Assembly (NCBI GenBank): GCA_024653305.1
Contig: JANLFW010000006.1
Location: 1-64,000 of the forward strand
Direction of reading: 5' to 3'
Source of the DNA: Candidatus Acetothermia bacterium
GTDB taxonomy: Bacteria > Bipolaricaulota > Bipolaricaulia > Bipolaricaulales > Bipolaricaulaceae
Length of the DNA: 64,000 bases
Shown here: piece by piece, positions 35,776 through 43,658 of the stretch
Numbering within the stretch: the first letter of the stretch is position 1
Layout: each line of letters opens with the position of its first letter
Notes under the pieces: model-generated
The model's input: only the letters and a program-made list of their open reading frames with translations
What the model was told of the DNA's origin: nothing
Databases searched by the model: none
Position numbers and translations under genes: made by a program

Positions 35776-36410
35776 AGCCACAGCTGGACAAGCGCCCATC
35801 CGCCGGCGAACACGGCCACGCCCGTGCTTCGGGCTGGTTCACCGATGTGTTCGTGATCGGGATGCTGATCAGGCCGATGAGCATCAGGCACAACCCAATC
35901 GCAATCGGCGCGAATCCCTGAGGGGCCCGCTTGTCCGTAGCCCCGAGGATGACCACGAGGAACAGCATTGTCAAAACCACTTCGGCGATCAGAGCTGCCA
36001 CGAAGCTGTACCCGCCGGGCGAGTGTTCACCAAAGCCGTTGGAGGCGACGCCCGCCGATACGTTGAAACCAGGCTGGCCGCTGGCGATCAGGTACAAAAT
36101 GCCTCCCGCTGCGACCGCGCCCACGACCTGGGCCACGATGTAGGGCGGCACATCCTTTCCTGGAAGCGGCGGGCAGCCCATAGGCCAATGGAGACGGCCG
36201 GATTGAGGTGGCGTAGGCCATCGTGAGGACGGTCAGGCCGAACGCCAGCGAAACGCCGAGCAGGCCGATGCCTACGTTTGGAAACGCGGCCGCGAGCACG
36301 GCACTGCCATAGCCTCCCAAGACCAACCAGAACGTCCCAACGAGCTCCGCCCCGTACTTCCTCACATCTCTCGCATCTCCTCCTGTACTGCCGAAAGTTT
36401 GCTCCAACAT
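35772..36410 (-). pseudogene. aqpZ: Aquaporin Z-like channel, decayed (three frame breaks)
   Basis: Pieces in three frames reconstruct an Aqp[21 protein letters not shown] and [13 protein letters not shown]; then [14 protein letters not shown]; then [20 protein letters not shown] through [15 protein letters not shown] and [11 protein letters not shown]; then [20 protein letters not shown] and a stop. Breaks: near 36206-36215 a deletion removes the loop before the first NPA motif (the join GCCACCTCAAT suggests slippage at GCCAC); near 36160 one C is missing; near 35835 one C is missing inside the second NPA motif. The last two membrane helices are also absent. Water or glycerol channelling is therefore lost unless the sequence is wrong. 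Confidence 0.85.
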
Positions 36411-36562
36411 AGAATCCTGGGTGTTCTTGGTCAAATGGGCAGGTGCTGGGATACGAAGGATTCCTGGCCCTGCTGGGGTTACTCTGGTCCCGAGCCGCGG
36501 CCGATTGTGCGGAGGCGACCAGGGCAAGCTTTGGACCTGCGCCCTCGGGTGGCCCACAACGC

Positions 36563-36592
36563 CCCAGGGCCGACCCTTGGGTCGGCCCTGGG
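36563..36592. other. Strong perfect hairpin downstream of the malic enzyme remnant
   Basis: CCCAGGGCCGACC-CTTG-GGTCGGCCCTGGG, 13-base perfect arms with a 4-base loop, about 20 bases below the malic enzyme stop. No U-tract on either strand. It lies in the 200-base gap 36411-36610, where no gene is seen. It may be a transcript end or an RNA-stabilising structure. Confidence 0.5.
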
Positions 36593-36610
36593 AACGCCGC
36601 GCTTCCTCGG

Positions 36611-37795
36611 CTACACCTTCGGCGGGGGCGGGATGTGGCCGGCCTTCTGGAGGATCTCCACCTCGGCCCGCGCCCGCTTGATCATCGTCTCCGCCTGCCG
36701 CTCCAGCTCCGCCTTGGTGAGGACCCGCCGCGCCACCCCCTGCTCGATCGCCTTGAGCCCCACCGCCACCGCCTCGTTCACGAACACGTCGAGGTCCATC
36801 ATCGAGGGGACGATGTGGTCATCGCGCAGGCCCTTGTCCTCGGCGGCGGCAATCGCCATCTCGTCGGTGATCGTCTTCGCGAACACGTCCAAGGTCCCGC
36901 GGAAGATCGCGGGGAACCCGATGGAGTTGTTGATCTGGTTCGGGAAGTCGCTGCGGCCGGTGCCGATGATGGGCGCGCCCGCCTCCTTGGCCTCCCACGG
37001 CCAGATCTCCGGGACGGGGTTGGCGCACGCCAGGACGATCGCGTCCTTGGCCATGCGCTTGACCCACTCCGGCTTGATCGTCCCCGGCCCGGGCTTGGAG
37101 GCGGCCACGCACACGTCCGTCCCGACGAGCGCCTCCGCGATCCCGCCCGTGCGGCGCTCCGCGTTCGTCCGGTGGGCGTAGTCCCACTTGTAGGGGTTCT
37201 CGTCCCTCCCTCGCTCCAGGTCCTCCCGCCCCGGGTGGAGGATCCCCTTGGAGTCCACCATCAGGATGTTCCCGGCGGGGATCCCGTACGTGAGGGCCAC
37301 GCGCACGAACGCGATGTTCGCCGCGCCCGAGCCGATCACGGCGTAGGTGGCCTTCCTCGGGTCCTTGCCCACCACCTTGAGGGCGTTGAGGACGCCAGCC
37401 AGGGTGATCGCCGCCGTTCCCTGCTGGTCGTCGTGCCACACCGGGATATCGAGCTCCTCCCGCAGCCGATCGAGGACGTAGAAGCACTTCGGGCTTGCGA
37501 TGTCCTCGAGGTTGATCCCCCCGAAGGCCGGGGCGATCCACTTCACGGCCTGGATGATCTCCTCGGGGTCCTTCGTGGCGAGGGTGACCGGGAACGCGTC
37601 CACGCCCCGAGGTACTTGAAGAGGAGCCCCTTCCCCTCCATCACGGGCAGGGCGGCCTCGGGGCCGATGTCGCCGAGGCCCAGCACCCGTGTGCCGTCGG
37701 ACACCACGGCGACCATGTTCCCCTTGTTCGTGTACTGGAACACCTTCTCCGGCGCCTCGGCGATCTCCCGGCACGGCTGGGCCACGCCCGGCGCA
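36611..37795 (-). pseudogene. NAD-type malic enzyme, 5'-truncated and frameshifted
   Basis: Malic enzyme decarboxylates malate to pyruvate. The 3' two thirds are intact in one frame: [55 protein letters not shown], the nucleotide fold VIGSGAANIAFVRVAL and ACANPVPEIWP. Upstream, [20 protein letters not shown] and [22 protein letters not shown] lie in another frame; adding one G near 37605 (run of four to five) would join LLFKYLG to GVDAFPV. The first 40-50 residues are missing because the sequence runs directly into an OsmC gene piece. A functional protein is unlikely. Confidence 0.82.
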
Positions 37796-38103
37796 GGTTC
37801 TCCTCCGGGACCCCCTCCGCGCGAAAGAGGACCCTGGCCTTGCGAATCGCCTTGGGGTGCTGCGGGGGCCCGCTCCGCGGAGATCACCACCTCCAGGCTC
37901 CGCGCCGGGGTGCGCATCTTCTCCAGGATCGACACCACGTCCATCCCCGTGCACCCCCCGAGGGCCACGAGGAGGAGCTCCGTGGGCCGGGGGGCGGTGT
38001 CCCCTCCCCCCACCTCCGGCCCCGCGTCCATGGCCACGGGGTGGCCCGACGGGCCCACCCCGACAAACCGCATCCCCTTGTCCCACGTCACCTTGGCTTC
38101 CAT
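37790..38103 (-). pseudogene. OsmC/Ohr-family peroxidase, 3'-truncated and frameshifted
   Basis: Starts as an OsmC-like thiol peroxidase ([41 protein letters not shown] with the first catalytic cysteine), then after SAERA the frame breaks near 37860 and resumes [20 protein letters not shown] before fusing to malic enzyme sequence near 37795. The C-terminal half with the second catalytic cysteine is gone. Its promoter region still looks intact and is shared with the divergent HTH regulator gene. Confidence 0.78.
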
Positions 38104-38109
38104 GCCCCG

Positions 38110-38180
38110 AGGGTACAGGGGCGGTCGTTACTGTTCAACGTTTCAAAGACAGTTGAACTTTGATCGCGCCCTGGTACAAT
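38110..38180. promoter_or_regulatory. Divergent overlapping promoters with a shared inverted-repeat operator
   Basis: The inverted repeat GTTCAAC-N12-GTTGAAC (38133-38158) gives each strand its -35 box. Plus strand: TTGAAC (38153-38158), 16-base spacer, TACAAT (38175-38180), GTG start at 38187. Minus strand: TTGAAC (38138-38133), 17-base spacer, TACCCT (38115-38110), ATG at 38103. Both starts fall about 7 bases after the -10 box, so both transcripts look leaderless. A regulator bound to the dyad would block both promoters. Confidence 0.65.
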
Positions 38181-38186
38181 CCCGGC

Positions 38187-38498
38187 GTGGACCGGGAACT
38201 TGGGGAGCTGGCAGAGGCGTTCGCCGCCCTGGGAAGCGAGGAGCGGCTCCGGATCGTGAGCTACCTCCTCGCCCACCGGGGGCCCCACTGCCGGGAGATC
38301 GCCCGTTCGCTGGGGATGTCCAGCTCCGCGTTCTCGTACCACCTGCGGACCCTGGAGGAAGCGGGGCTTGTTCTGCGGCGCCGGGAGGGAAGGTGGCACT
38401 GCCTGAGCCTGGCCCCAGTGCTGCGGGAGCTCCTTGGGCCCCAGGTCCGCACGAAACTCACGAAGGAGGGAGAACAATGGACAAAGAGCGCGAAGTGA
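38187..38498 (+). CDS. ArsR-like winged helix-turn-helix regulator
   Basis: 103 residues from a GTG that coincides with the predicted transcript start (leaderless). The fold is a small winged HTH: LGSEERLRIVSYLLAHRGPH, recognition part CREIARSLGMSSSAFSYHLR, wing EAGLVLRRREGRWHCLSL. Two cysteines (in HCRE and WHCLS) could sense thiol stress or metals. The divergent partner was an OsmC peroxidase gene and the next gene is a glutaredoxin, so a redox-stress role is inferred. It overlaps grx by 22 bp. An in-frame ATG at 38160 lies before the promoter and is rejected. Confidence 0.82.
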   Translation: MDRELGELAEAFAALGSEERLRIVSYLLAHRGPHCREIARSLGMSSSAFSYHLRTLEEAGLVLRRREGRWHCLSLAPVLRELLGPQVRTKLTKEGEQWTKSAK

Positions 38499-38722
38499 TC
38501 GTGTACACCACCCCCACCTGCCCGTGGTGCCAGGTGACCAAGCGGTACCTGGAGGGCAAGGGCATCGCCTACACGGAGGTGGACGTATCCGCGGACTACC
38601 AGGCGGCGATGGAGCTGGTGCGCAAGACCGGGCAGCAGGGCGTGCCGGTGATCGAGATCGACGGCGAGTTCGTGATCGGGTTCGACAAGGCCCGCCTGGA
38701 CGCGCTCCTCGCCCAGGGCTAG
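38477..38722 (+). CDS. Glutaredoxin-like protein
   Basis: 81-residue dithiol glutaredoxin with active site CPWC (Cys15/Cys18), the cis-proline motif GVPVIEI and the typical C-terminal EFVIGFDKARLDALL. It belongs to the NrdH/Grx-like group with a short tail. The ATG follows GGAGGG closely inside the regulator gene. Its stop overlaps the end of the converging small gene by 4 bases. Confidence 0.9.
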   Translation: MDKEREVIVYTTPTCPWCQVTKRYLEGKGIAYTEVDVSADYQAAMELVRKTGQQGVPVIEIDGEFVIGFDKARLDALLAQG

Positions 38723-38898
38723 AGGAGCCGATCGAGGAGGTCCGCGAGGTCCTCCGCCTCCGGTGGGGGCGGCGCCCACGCCACGTGGAGCACGGTCGCT
38801 CCTTGGGCGCCAATGGCCTCGGCAAAGGGTTCCAGGCCCAGGTTGATCGCGCGGGGACCGTCCCGCAGGAGAGCGACGAGGTTCGGGTGAAGGTTCAT
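38719..38898 (-). CDS. Short FdrA-cluster protein (59 residues)
   Basis: Starts MNLHPNLVALLRDGPRAINL and continues GLEPFAEAIGAQG and VLHVAWAPPP. Similar short pieces occur next to FdrA in other bacteria, where they look like a detached N-terminal domain of the DUF1116 (YlbE/AllG) partner. The ATG overlaps the fdrA stop (ATGA). Probably a small subunit of the FdrA-DUF1116-DUF2877 complex; the link is inferred from neighbourhood and the recurring NLGLExFAEA pattern. Confidence 0.65.
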   Translation of the reverse strand: MNLHPNLVALLRDGPRAINLGLEPFAEAIGAQGATVLHVAWAPPPPEAEDLADLLDRLL

Positions 38899-40439
38899 TT
38901 CAGCTCCTTGAGCAAGGTGAGCGCGTACCGGGCCGCCTGGGCCTGGGTCGGGAACACCCTCGCCCCGGCCTCCGTCAGGCGCTCCACCTGCTCCCGGTAG
39001 TTCTGGGGATCGGCCTCCGCTCCGCACACCGAGGCCACGACGACGAGGTCGCCACCCTCCCGCCGCTTGTGCTCCCGAGCGGCAACGAGCGCAGGGATGA
39101 GGTCCCCCACCGGGTCGGGGGACGCGTTGTAGCCCAGCACGAAGTCGAGGAGGAGGGCCGCCACTTCGGGGTCCTCCGCCTCCTGCCGGATCCGCTCTTG
39201 GCGGAGGGTGGGGTCGATCATCGGGTGCAGGCGGCCCTCGGTGAAGAACTCGTCCCCCATGTCGAGGAGGGTGTGGCCCTCGCTGCGCCAAGGGGTGGCG
39301 AGGGCGTGGTCCGCGGTGAGGGGGGCATTGGACCGGAAGGGGACGCGGGCCACGTGGAAGAGGAGCTGGGCTTGGTAGCAGAAGGTGCCGCCCGCGAAGA
39401 TCCCCCGGGCGTAGCGCTGTCGGGGGAGAAGGCGGGAGAGGTCGTCCTTGAGCTCAGGCCCGTTCCGGGGCACGGAGAGGAAGGGCGGGACGGGAACCCC
39501 GGTGCGACGGAGGGCCGCGGCCACCGCGTCGTCGATCACCGCCACGAGCGGCCCCGGCCAGCCGTTGCGCATTTGCTCCGCCGCAAGCCCCAGAAAGCAG
39601 GCGATCACAGGCTTGGTGGCCCTGCGGACCCGCTGGGCGAGCCGGGCCACCGTCCCCACCCCTGGGGGCTTGGACAAGATCACGATGACCTCTGTTGCCG
39701 GATCCTCCGCGAGGGCGTCCAGGGCCGTGAGGGTCGTGGTGCCGCCCACGGCGTCGGAGAGGTCCCGTCCCCCTGTGCCCAGGGCGTGGGAGATCCCCGA
39801 GCCGGCGCGGTGGACGAGGGTTGTGAACTCCTGGGCCCCCGTGCCCGAGGCGGCGATGAGCCCGATCGGGCCCTGACGGACGGCGTTGGCAAACCCCAGC
39901 CCGACCCCGGCCACGATCGCCGTCCCGCAGTCCGGCCCCATCACGAGAAGACCCTTCTCCGCGGCGAGGCGTTTCAGGGCCACCTCCTCCTCCACAGGGA
40001 CGTTGCTGGAGAAGAGGAACACGCTCAAGCCCTGCTCGAGGGCCGCGCGGGCCTCGGGGACCGCGTGCCGGCCAGGCAGGGAGATGACCGCTAGGTTGGC
40101 CTGGGGCAGCTGGGCTACCGCCTCGGCGAGGGTGCGGGGAAGCCCCGCCCCCGCCTCCCCTCCCGCCAGAAGCTCCTCCAGTTTCTCCAGCGCCGCCCGC
40201 AGGGGCAGCTCCTCCGCTCCGGCCAGGGCGACGACGAGGTCATCCGGGCCCGCCTCGGCAAGTTCCCCTGCCGGGAACCCCAAGCGCAGGAGGATCTGGA
40301 TGTTGGCCGGGGTCCCCATCACTGCGGCCGCCTCGGCAACCCCCGGCTCGGCGCGCAGCCTCTGGGTGACCCGCATCAGAAACATCGAGTCGAAGTACCG
40401 CCGCTTCTGAACCTGGCAGATCCGGAACACGCCCCTCAC
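38895..40439 (-). CDS. fdrA: FdrA family protein (acyl-CoA synthetase-like)
   Basis: 514 residues made of two succinyl-CoA-synthetase-alpha-like CoA/nucleotide folds. Recognised by FDSMFLMRVTQRL, AAVMGTPANIQIL, LLVMGPDCGTAIVAGVGLGF, IGLIAASGTGAQEFTTL and YARGIFAGGTFCYQ. In E. coli FdrA (AllF), with DUF1116 and DUF2877 proteins, has been linked to oxamate carbamoyltransferase in anaerobic allantoin degradation. The GTG start overlaps the DUF1116 stop (GTGA); a second GTG nine bases later is possible. A carbamate kinase, the expected next step, is not in the window. Confidence 0.88.
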   Translation of the reverse strand: MRGVFRICQVQKRRYFDSMFLMRVTQRLRAEPGVAEAAAVMGTPANIQILLRLGFPAGELAEAGPDDLVVALAGAEELPLRAALEKLEELLAGGEAGAGLPRTLAEAVAQLPQANLAVISLPGRHAVPEARAALEQGLSVFLFSSNVPVEEEVALKRLAAEKGLLVMGPDCGTAIVAGVGLGFANAVRQGPIGLIAASGTGAQEFTTLVHRAGSGISHALGTGGRDLSDAVGGTTTLTALDALAEDPATEVIVILSKPPGVGTVARLAQRVRRATKPVIACFLGLAAEQMRNGWPGPLVAVIDDAVAAALRRTGVPVPPFLSVPRNGPELKDDLSRLLPRQRYARGIFAGGTFCYQAQLLFHVARVPFRSNAPLTADHALATPWRSEGHTLLDMGDEFFTEGRLHPMIDPTLRQERIRQEAEDPEVAALLLDFVLGYNASPDPVGDLIPALVAAREHKRREGGDLVVVASVCGAEADPQNYREQVERLTEAGARVFPTQAQAARYALTLLKELK

Positions 40440-41701
40440 CCCACCCGTGCCAGCTCGTGCTTCTCCGCAAACCGCACCAGGGCCTTGCGGAAGCACTCCA
40501 GGGGCGCCCGGACCAGCCCCGCCCCGATCTTGGGGTGCCCGGGGTCGCGGTGGGCGATCGCCGTGTCGATGATCGGCGCCGACCCCGACCGCAGCACCTT
40601 GCGCACGTCGATCCCCACCGCGATCCCTTGGAAGTCGAGGGCGGGCAGCCGCAGGTCGGGGTGCACGCCCACCGTGATCTCCCGCATCTCGCGGGTGTAG
40701 GCCAGCGCCTGGGCCACCGTGCCCCCAACAAGGGACAGGATCCCCGGGGCCCCCCCGAGGACGAACGCGCCCCACCCCACGGTCTCCGTGATCGCCGAGT
40801 CCCCCATGTCCAGGCCCGCGTCCTCGGCCTTGTAGCCGGGAAAGAGGAGCCCCTCCACCCGCGGTGCCGGCGCGGTAAACCACTCCCCCTCCAGGGAGCT
40901 CACCTGGATCCCAAACTCGAACCCATTGCGCGCCATCGCCGTGACCACGGTGGAGTACGGGATCCCGCGGGCAGGGTCGGCGATCGACTTCGCCGCCGCC
41001 ATCGCCGGCCCCAGGAAGAACACGGGGTGGTGGACGAGGAGGCGCAACGTGGCGAGGAGCTGCTCCTGGGGGAGCCCGGCCTCGACGAGCGGGACCGCCA
41101 GGGCGTTGGCGAGGAGGGCGGAGGCCGCCACCTGGCGGTTGTGGAGCTCGTCGCCCATCTCCAGGGCCCGGGCGATGAGGGGTTTCAGGCTCAGCCCACC
41201 GGAGGCCCTCAGCGCCGCCCCCAGCGCGGGGCCAAACAGGTCCCGCCAGCGGCAGAGGATCCCCACCGCCTCGGGGCCGAAGTCCCCGAACTGCTGCCGG
41301 TCCTCCACCGGGCGGCAGAAGGCCCGGTTCCCGAACGCCCGGTTCTCGACCACGAACACCGGCAGCGACGGAGAGATCGTCCCCGCCATCGGCCCCACCG
41401 CCCGGTGGGGGTGGTTGGGCTCCACTTCCACCTCCCCCGAGGCGAGGAGCTCCTGTGCCTCCTCCGGGGTGCGGGCCCAGCCCTCAAAGAGGGCGACCCC
41501 AACGGCCGATCCGCGCTGAGCCCCGCACATCTGGTCCCACCTCACCGGGGGCCCGGAATGCAGGATGCGCTTCTTGCCATCCGCAAACGCCGGGATGACC
41601 TCGCCCGCCGGGGCCACGTCCACGAGCACCGGATCGCCGGCGACCATGCGCCGTACCGCCTGTTGGTTGGCCTCCTCAATCCGCCCCTTGATGTCGGTCA
41701 C
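40436..41701 (-). CDS. DUF1116 protein (YlbE/AllG-like)
   Basis: 421 residues. Recognisable stretches include PVLVDVAPAGEVIPAFADG, HSGPPVRWDQMCGAQRGS, VENRAFGNRAFCRP, NGFEFGIQVSSLEGEW and AGLDMGDSAITETVGWG, characteristic of DUF1116 partners of FdrA. It is the likely catalytic partner in carbamoyl transfer to or from oxamate; that role is taken from the E. coli system. The GTG start overlaps the DUF2877 stop (GTGA). Confidence 0.85.
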   Translation of the reverse strand: MTDIKGRIEEANQQAVRRMVAGDPVLVDVAPAGEVIPAFADGKKRILHSGPPVRWDQMCGAQRGSAVGVALFEGWARTPEEAQELLASGEVEVEPNHPHRAVGPMAGTISPSLPVFVVENRAFGNRAFCRPVEDRQQFGDFGPEAVGILCRWRDLFGPALGAALRASGGLSLKPLIARALEMGDELHNRQVAASALLANALAVPLVEAGLPQEQLLATLRLLVHHPVFFLGPAMAAAKSIADPARGIPYSTVVTAMARNGFEFGIQVSSLEGEWFTAPAPRVEGLLFPGYKAEDAGLDMGDSAITETVGWGAFVLGGAPGILSLVGGTVAQALAYTREMREITVGVHPDLRLPALDFQGIAVGIDVRKVLRSGSAPIIDTAIAHRDPGHPKIGAGLVRAPLECFRKALVRFAEKHELARVG

Positions 41702-42474
41702 GCTCTCCCCTTTCTCACGGACCACACCACCAACGCCGCCCCCAGGAGGGCCCGCCCCGTGCTGTGGCCCACACCCACCAGCTCCTGGGCGGCCCGCCGC
41801 GCCGCCGCCCCCTGCCCTGTGGAAAGCGCCCCCGCCAGCCGGTGCAGGGGGGCCGGTCCATGGCCTTGGCTTAGGTCTGCCAGCAAACACCCGCTCAACC
41901 GCGTGGTGCGGCCCCGGGCCCACCCCACGAGCTCCTCCCCCTGCCCCGCACCCTCCCCCAGGACCCACAGCGCAAACAAGGCCCCCCCCACGAGGTCGTC
42001 CCCCAGCGGGGTGAGCCCGGGTCCGCTCCCGATCCACGTTCGGCCCCACTCCGCAATCCCCGCCCCTTCCCTGGCCGCATCCGCCAGCCCCTCCGCCCAC
42101 CCCCCATCCCCCGCCTCCCGGAGCGGCTCCAGATCCCGTTGGAGCTCCACGAGAAGGCCGTGGGCCCTCCGCCCAAGGTCCACCGGCGGCGATGGGGGAG
42201 GCGGGCTTCTCCAGATCCAGGCCGGATCCAGACGGAGCTCCGGCCGGCGCCCCACCCTGCCCGCGGAGACGGTCACGATCCCCCCGGCCTCCCACGCCGG
42301 AACGGCCTCCGCCACCACCCCCCGGCGGTGTAGCGGCCCCGCCGGGCCCTCGACCCACAGGACCTCGCCCCCCACCTCGAGAAACAGGGCACGCGAGGTG
42401 CGCCCCAGAACGGACGCCTCCGCTCCTTCGCCGAGGAGCGCCCAGGCCAGCTCGCCCATCACCTGAACCCTCAT
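41698..42474 (-). CDS. DUF2877 protein (YlbF/AllH-like)
   Basis: About 258 residues, third partner of the FdrA set. The hallmark is GSGPGLTPLGDDLVGGAL in the centre, followed by LLADLSQGHGPAPLHRL and GHSTGRALLGAALV. Start is uncertain between ATG 42474 (MRVQVMGEL) and ATG 42459 (MGELAWALL), which has AGGTG just before it. It follows a strong terminator after the binding-protein gene, so its expression may depend on read-through. Confidence 0.8.
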   Translation of the reverse strand: MRVQVMGELAWALLGEGAEASVLGRTSRALFLEVGGEVLWVEGPAGPLHRRGVVAEAVPAWEAGGIVTVSAGRVGRRPELRLDPAWIWRSPPPPSPPVDLGRRAHGLLVELQRDLEPLREAGDGGWAEGLADAAREGAGIAEWGRTWIGSGPGLTPLGDDLVGGALFALWVLGEGAGQGEELVGWARGRTTRLSGCLLADLSQGHGPAPLHRLAGALSTGQGAAARRAAQELVGVGHSTGRALLGAALVVWSVRKGRA

Positions 42475-42477
42475 CCA

Positions 42478-42510
42478 AGAAAAGGGGGTGCCCCCGGGGG
42501 GGCACCCCCG
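42478..42510 (-). terminator. Rho-independent terminator after the BMP binding-protein gene
   Basis: On the minus strand a GC hairpin with 12-base arms (GGGGGTGCCCCC / GGGGGCACCCCC) is followed by CTTTTCTT. It sits right below the binding-protein stop and just before the DUF2877 start, so it should set the transporter to fdrA-cluster ratio. Confidence 0.8.
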
Positions 42511-42516
42511 CACCCA

Positions 42517-43578
42517 CTACTTCGGCGAGCCGACGATGCCCTCCGCCAGCCAGTCGAACTTCCCCATGTCCAGGGGACCCCACGCCGTTCCCTCCGGGAT
42601 CTTGATCTCTCCCGTCTGGTCCTTGATCGGACCGGCAAACGGCTGGAGCTCGCCCGAGACGAGGTTCTCCTTGTACTGGAGGACGGTCTGCTTCACGTCT
42701 TCCGGCACCCGCGGCCCGAATTCGCCCAGGGTGAGGAACCCTGCCTCCAACCCCCGGCGGATGTGTCCGCTCACGAACTCGCCCGCCAGAACCTGCTGGG
42801 CCACCTCGACGAAGAAGTCCCCCCAGGTCAGGCCAAGGCCGGTGATCCACGCGGTGGGCGCGAACTGCTGCACCGCCAGGGACGGGTAGCCCACGAAGAA
42901 CTTCCCGGCTGCCTCCACCGTTTGGGCGACCGCGATCGGGGAGTCGAGGTGGGAGCCGATCACGTCGCAACCCTGCTGGAGGAGGGCCTGCGTGGCGGCC
43001 ACTTCCTTCGCCCGATCGAGCCACGCCCCGGTGACCACGAACACGGTGGTGACGCCTGGGTTCACCGCCCGGGCGCCGAGGTGGAACGCGTTGCAGTTCC
43101 CAAGCACGTAGGCGTTGGGCATCCCGCCGATGAACCCGAGCTTGTTCGTCTGGGTCATGAGCCCGGCCGCGACCCCAAGCACGTAGTACGCGAACTGAAC
43201 GTTGCTGAAGTAGGTTCCAAAGTTGGGGGCGAGCATGTAGCCGCCAGGGTGCATGAACTGCACGTCCGGGTACCGCTTGGCCAGGTTGAGCGCCGGGAAC
43301 ATGTAGCCGAACCCCGCCGGGAACAGGAGCTTGGCCCCCTGGAGGATCATGTTCTCCAGCACCGCCTCCGCCTCCCCTTCGGGAACGTTTTCCGCAAACA
43401 GGATCTGGACGCAGGGCATCTCTTCCTTGAGGGCCATCAGGGCGTCGTACTGCGACTGGTTGTACCCTGCGTCGTCCTTCGTCCCGCCGATGATCATCCC
43501 CACCGTGAGGCAGGGCTCTGCCAGGGCCCCCAGGCCCACCACCGCCACCGCCAGCATTGCCACCAGTGCACGTTTCAT
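42517..43578 (-). CDS. BMP-family ABC transporter substrate-binding protein (first system)
   Basis: 353 residues with a cleavable signal peptide ending ALA before EPCLTVG. The fold is that of Bmp/PnrA purine-nucleoside-binding proteins: GMIIGGTKDDAGYNQSQYDAL, FPAGFGYMFPALNLAKRYPD, KLGFIGGMPNAYVLGNCNAF and GCDVIGSHLDSPIAV. PnrA-type proteins bind nucleosides; related ones bind other small ligands. Lying with a PucR regulator and the FdrA set, this one may serve purine-derived compounds such as ureides, which is inference. The typical LD/FND nucleoside contacts differ from those of the second system, so the ligand probably differs too. Confidence 0.9.
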   Translation of the reverse strand: MKRALVAMLAVAVVGLGALAEPCLTVGMIIGGTKDDAGYNQSQYDALMALKEEMPCVQILFAENVPEGEAEAVLENMILQGAKLLFPAGFGYMFPALNLAKRYPDVQFMHPGGYMLAPNFGTYFSNVQFAYYVLGVAAGLMTQTNKLGFIGGMPNAYVLGNCNAFHLGARAVNPGVTTVFVVTGAWLDRAKEVAATQALLQQGCDVIGSHLDSPIAVAQTVEAAGKFFVGYPSLAVQQFAPTAWITGLGLTWGDFFVEVAQQVLAGEFVSGHIRRGLEAGFLTLGEFGPRVPEDVKQTVLQYKENLVSGELQPFAGPIKDQTGEIKIPEGTAWGPLDMGKFDWLAEGIVGSPK

Positions 43579-43658
43579 CTCCGATCCCCTCCTCAAGTTC
43601 GCTTTCAGAGTTCCCTCTCCTTCCTCAGTCCCGCTGGGTTTTGCCCGGCTCTCACCCC

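Noticed and set aside
40457-42466. Long plus-strand open frame opposite the DUF1116 and DUF2877 genes
   Set aside because: Antisense shadow; the minus-strand genes have clear motifs and coupled starts.
42478-42510. Member of the dispersed hairpin family
   Set aside because: Longer stem, 3-base loop and a U-tract right after a gene end fit an ordinary terminator.
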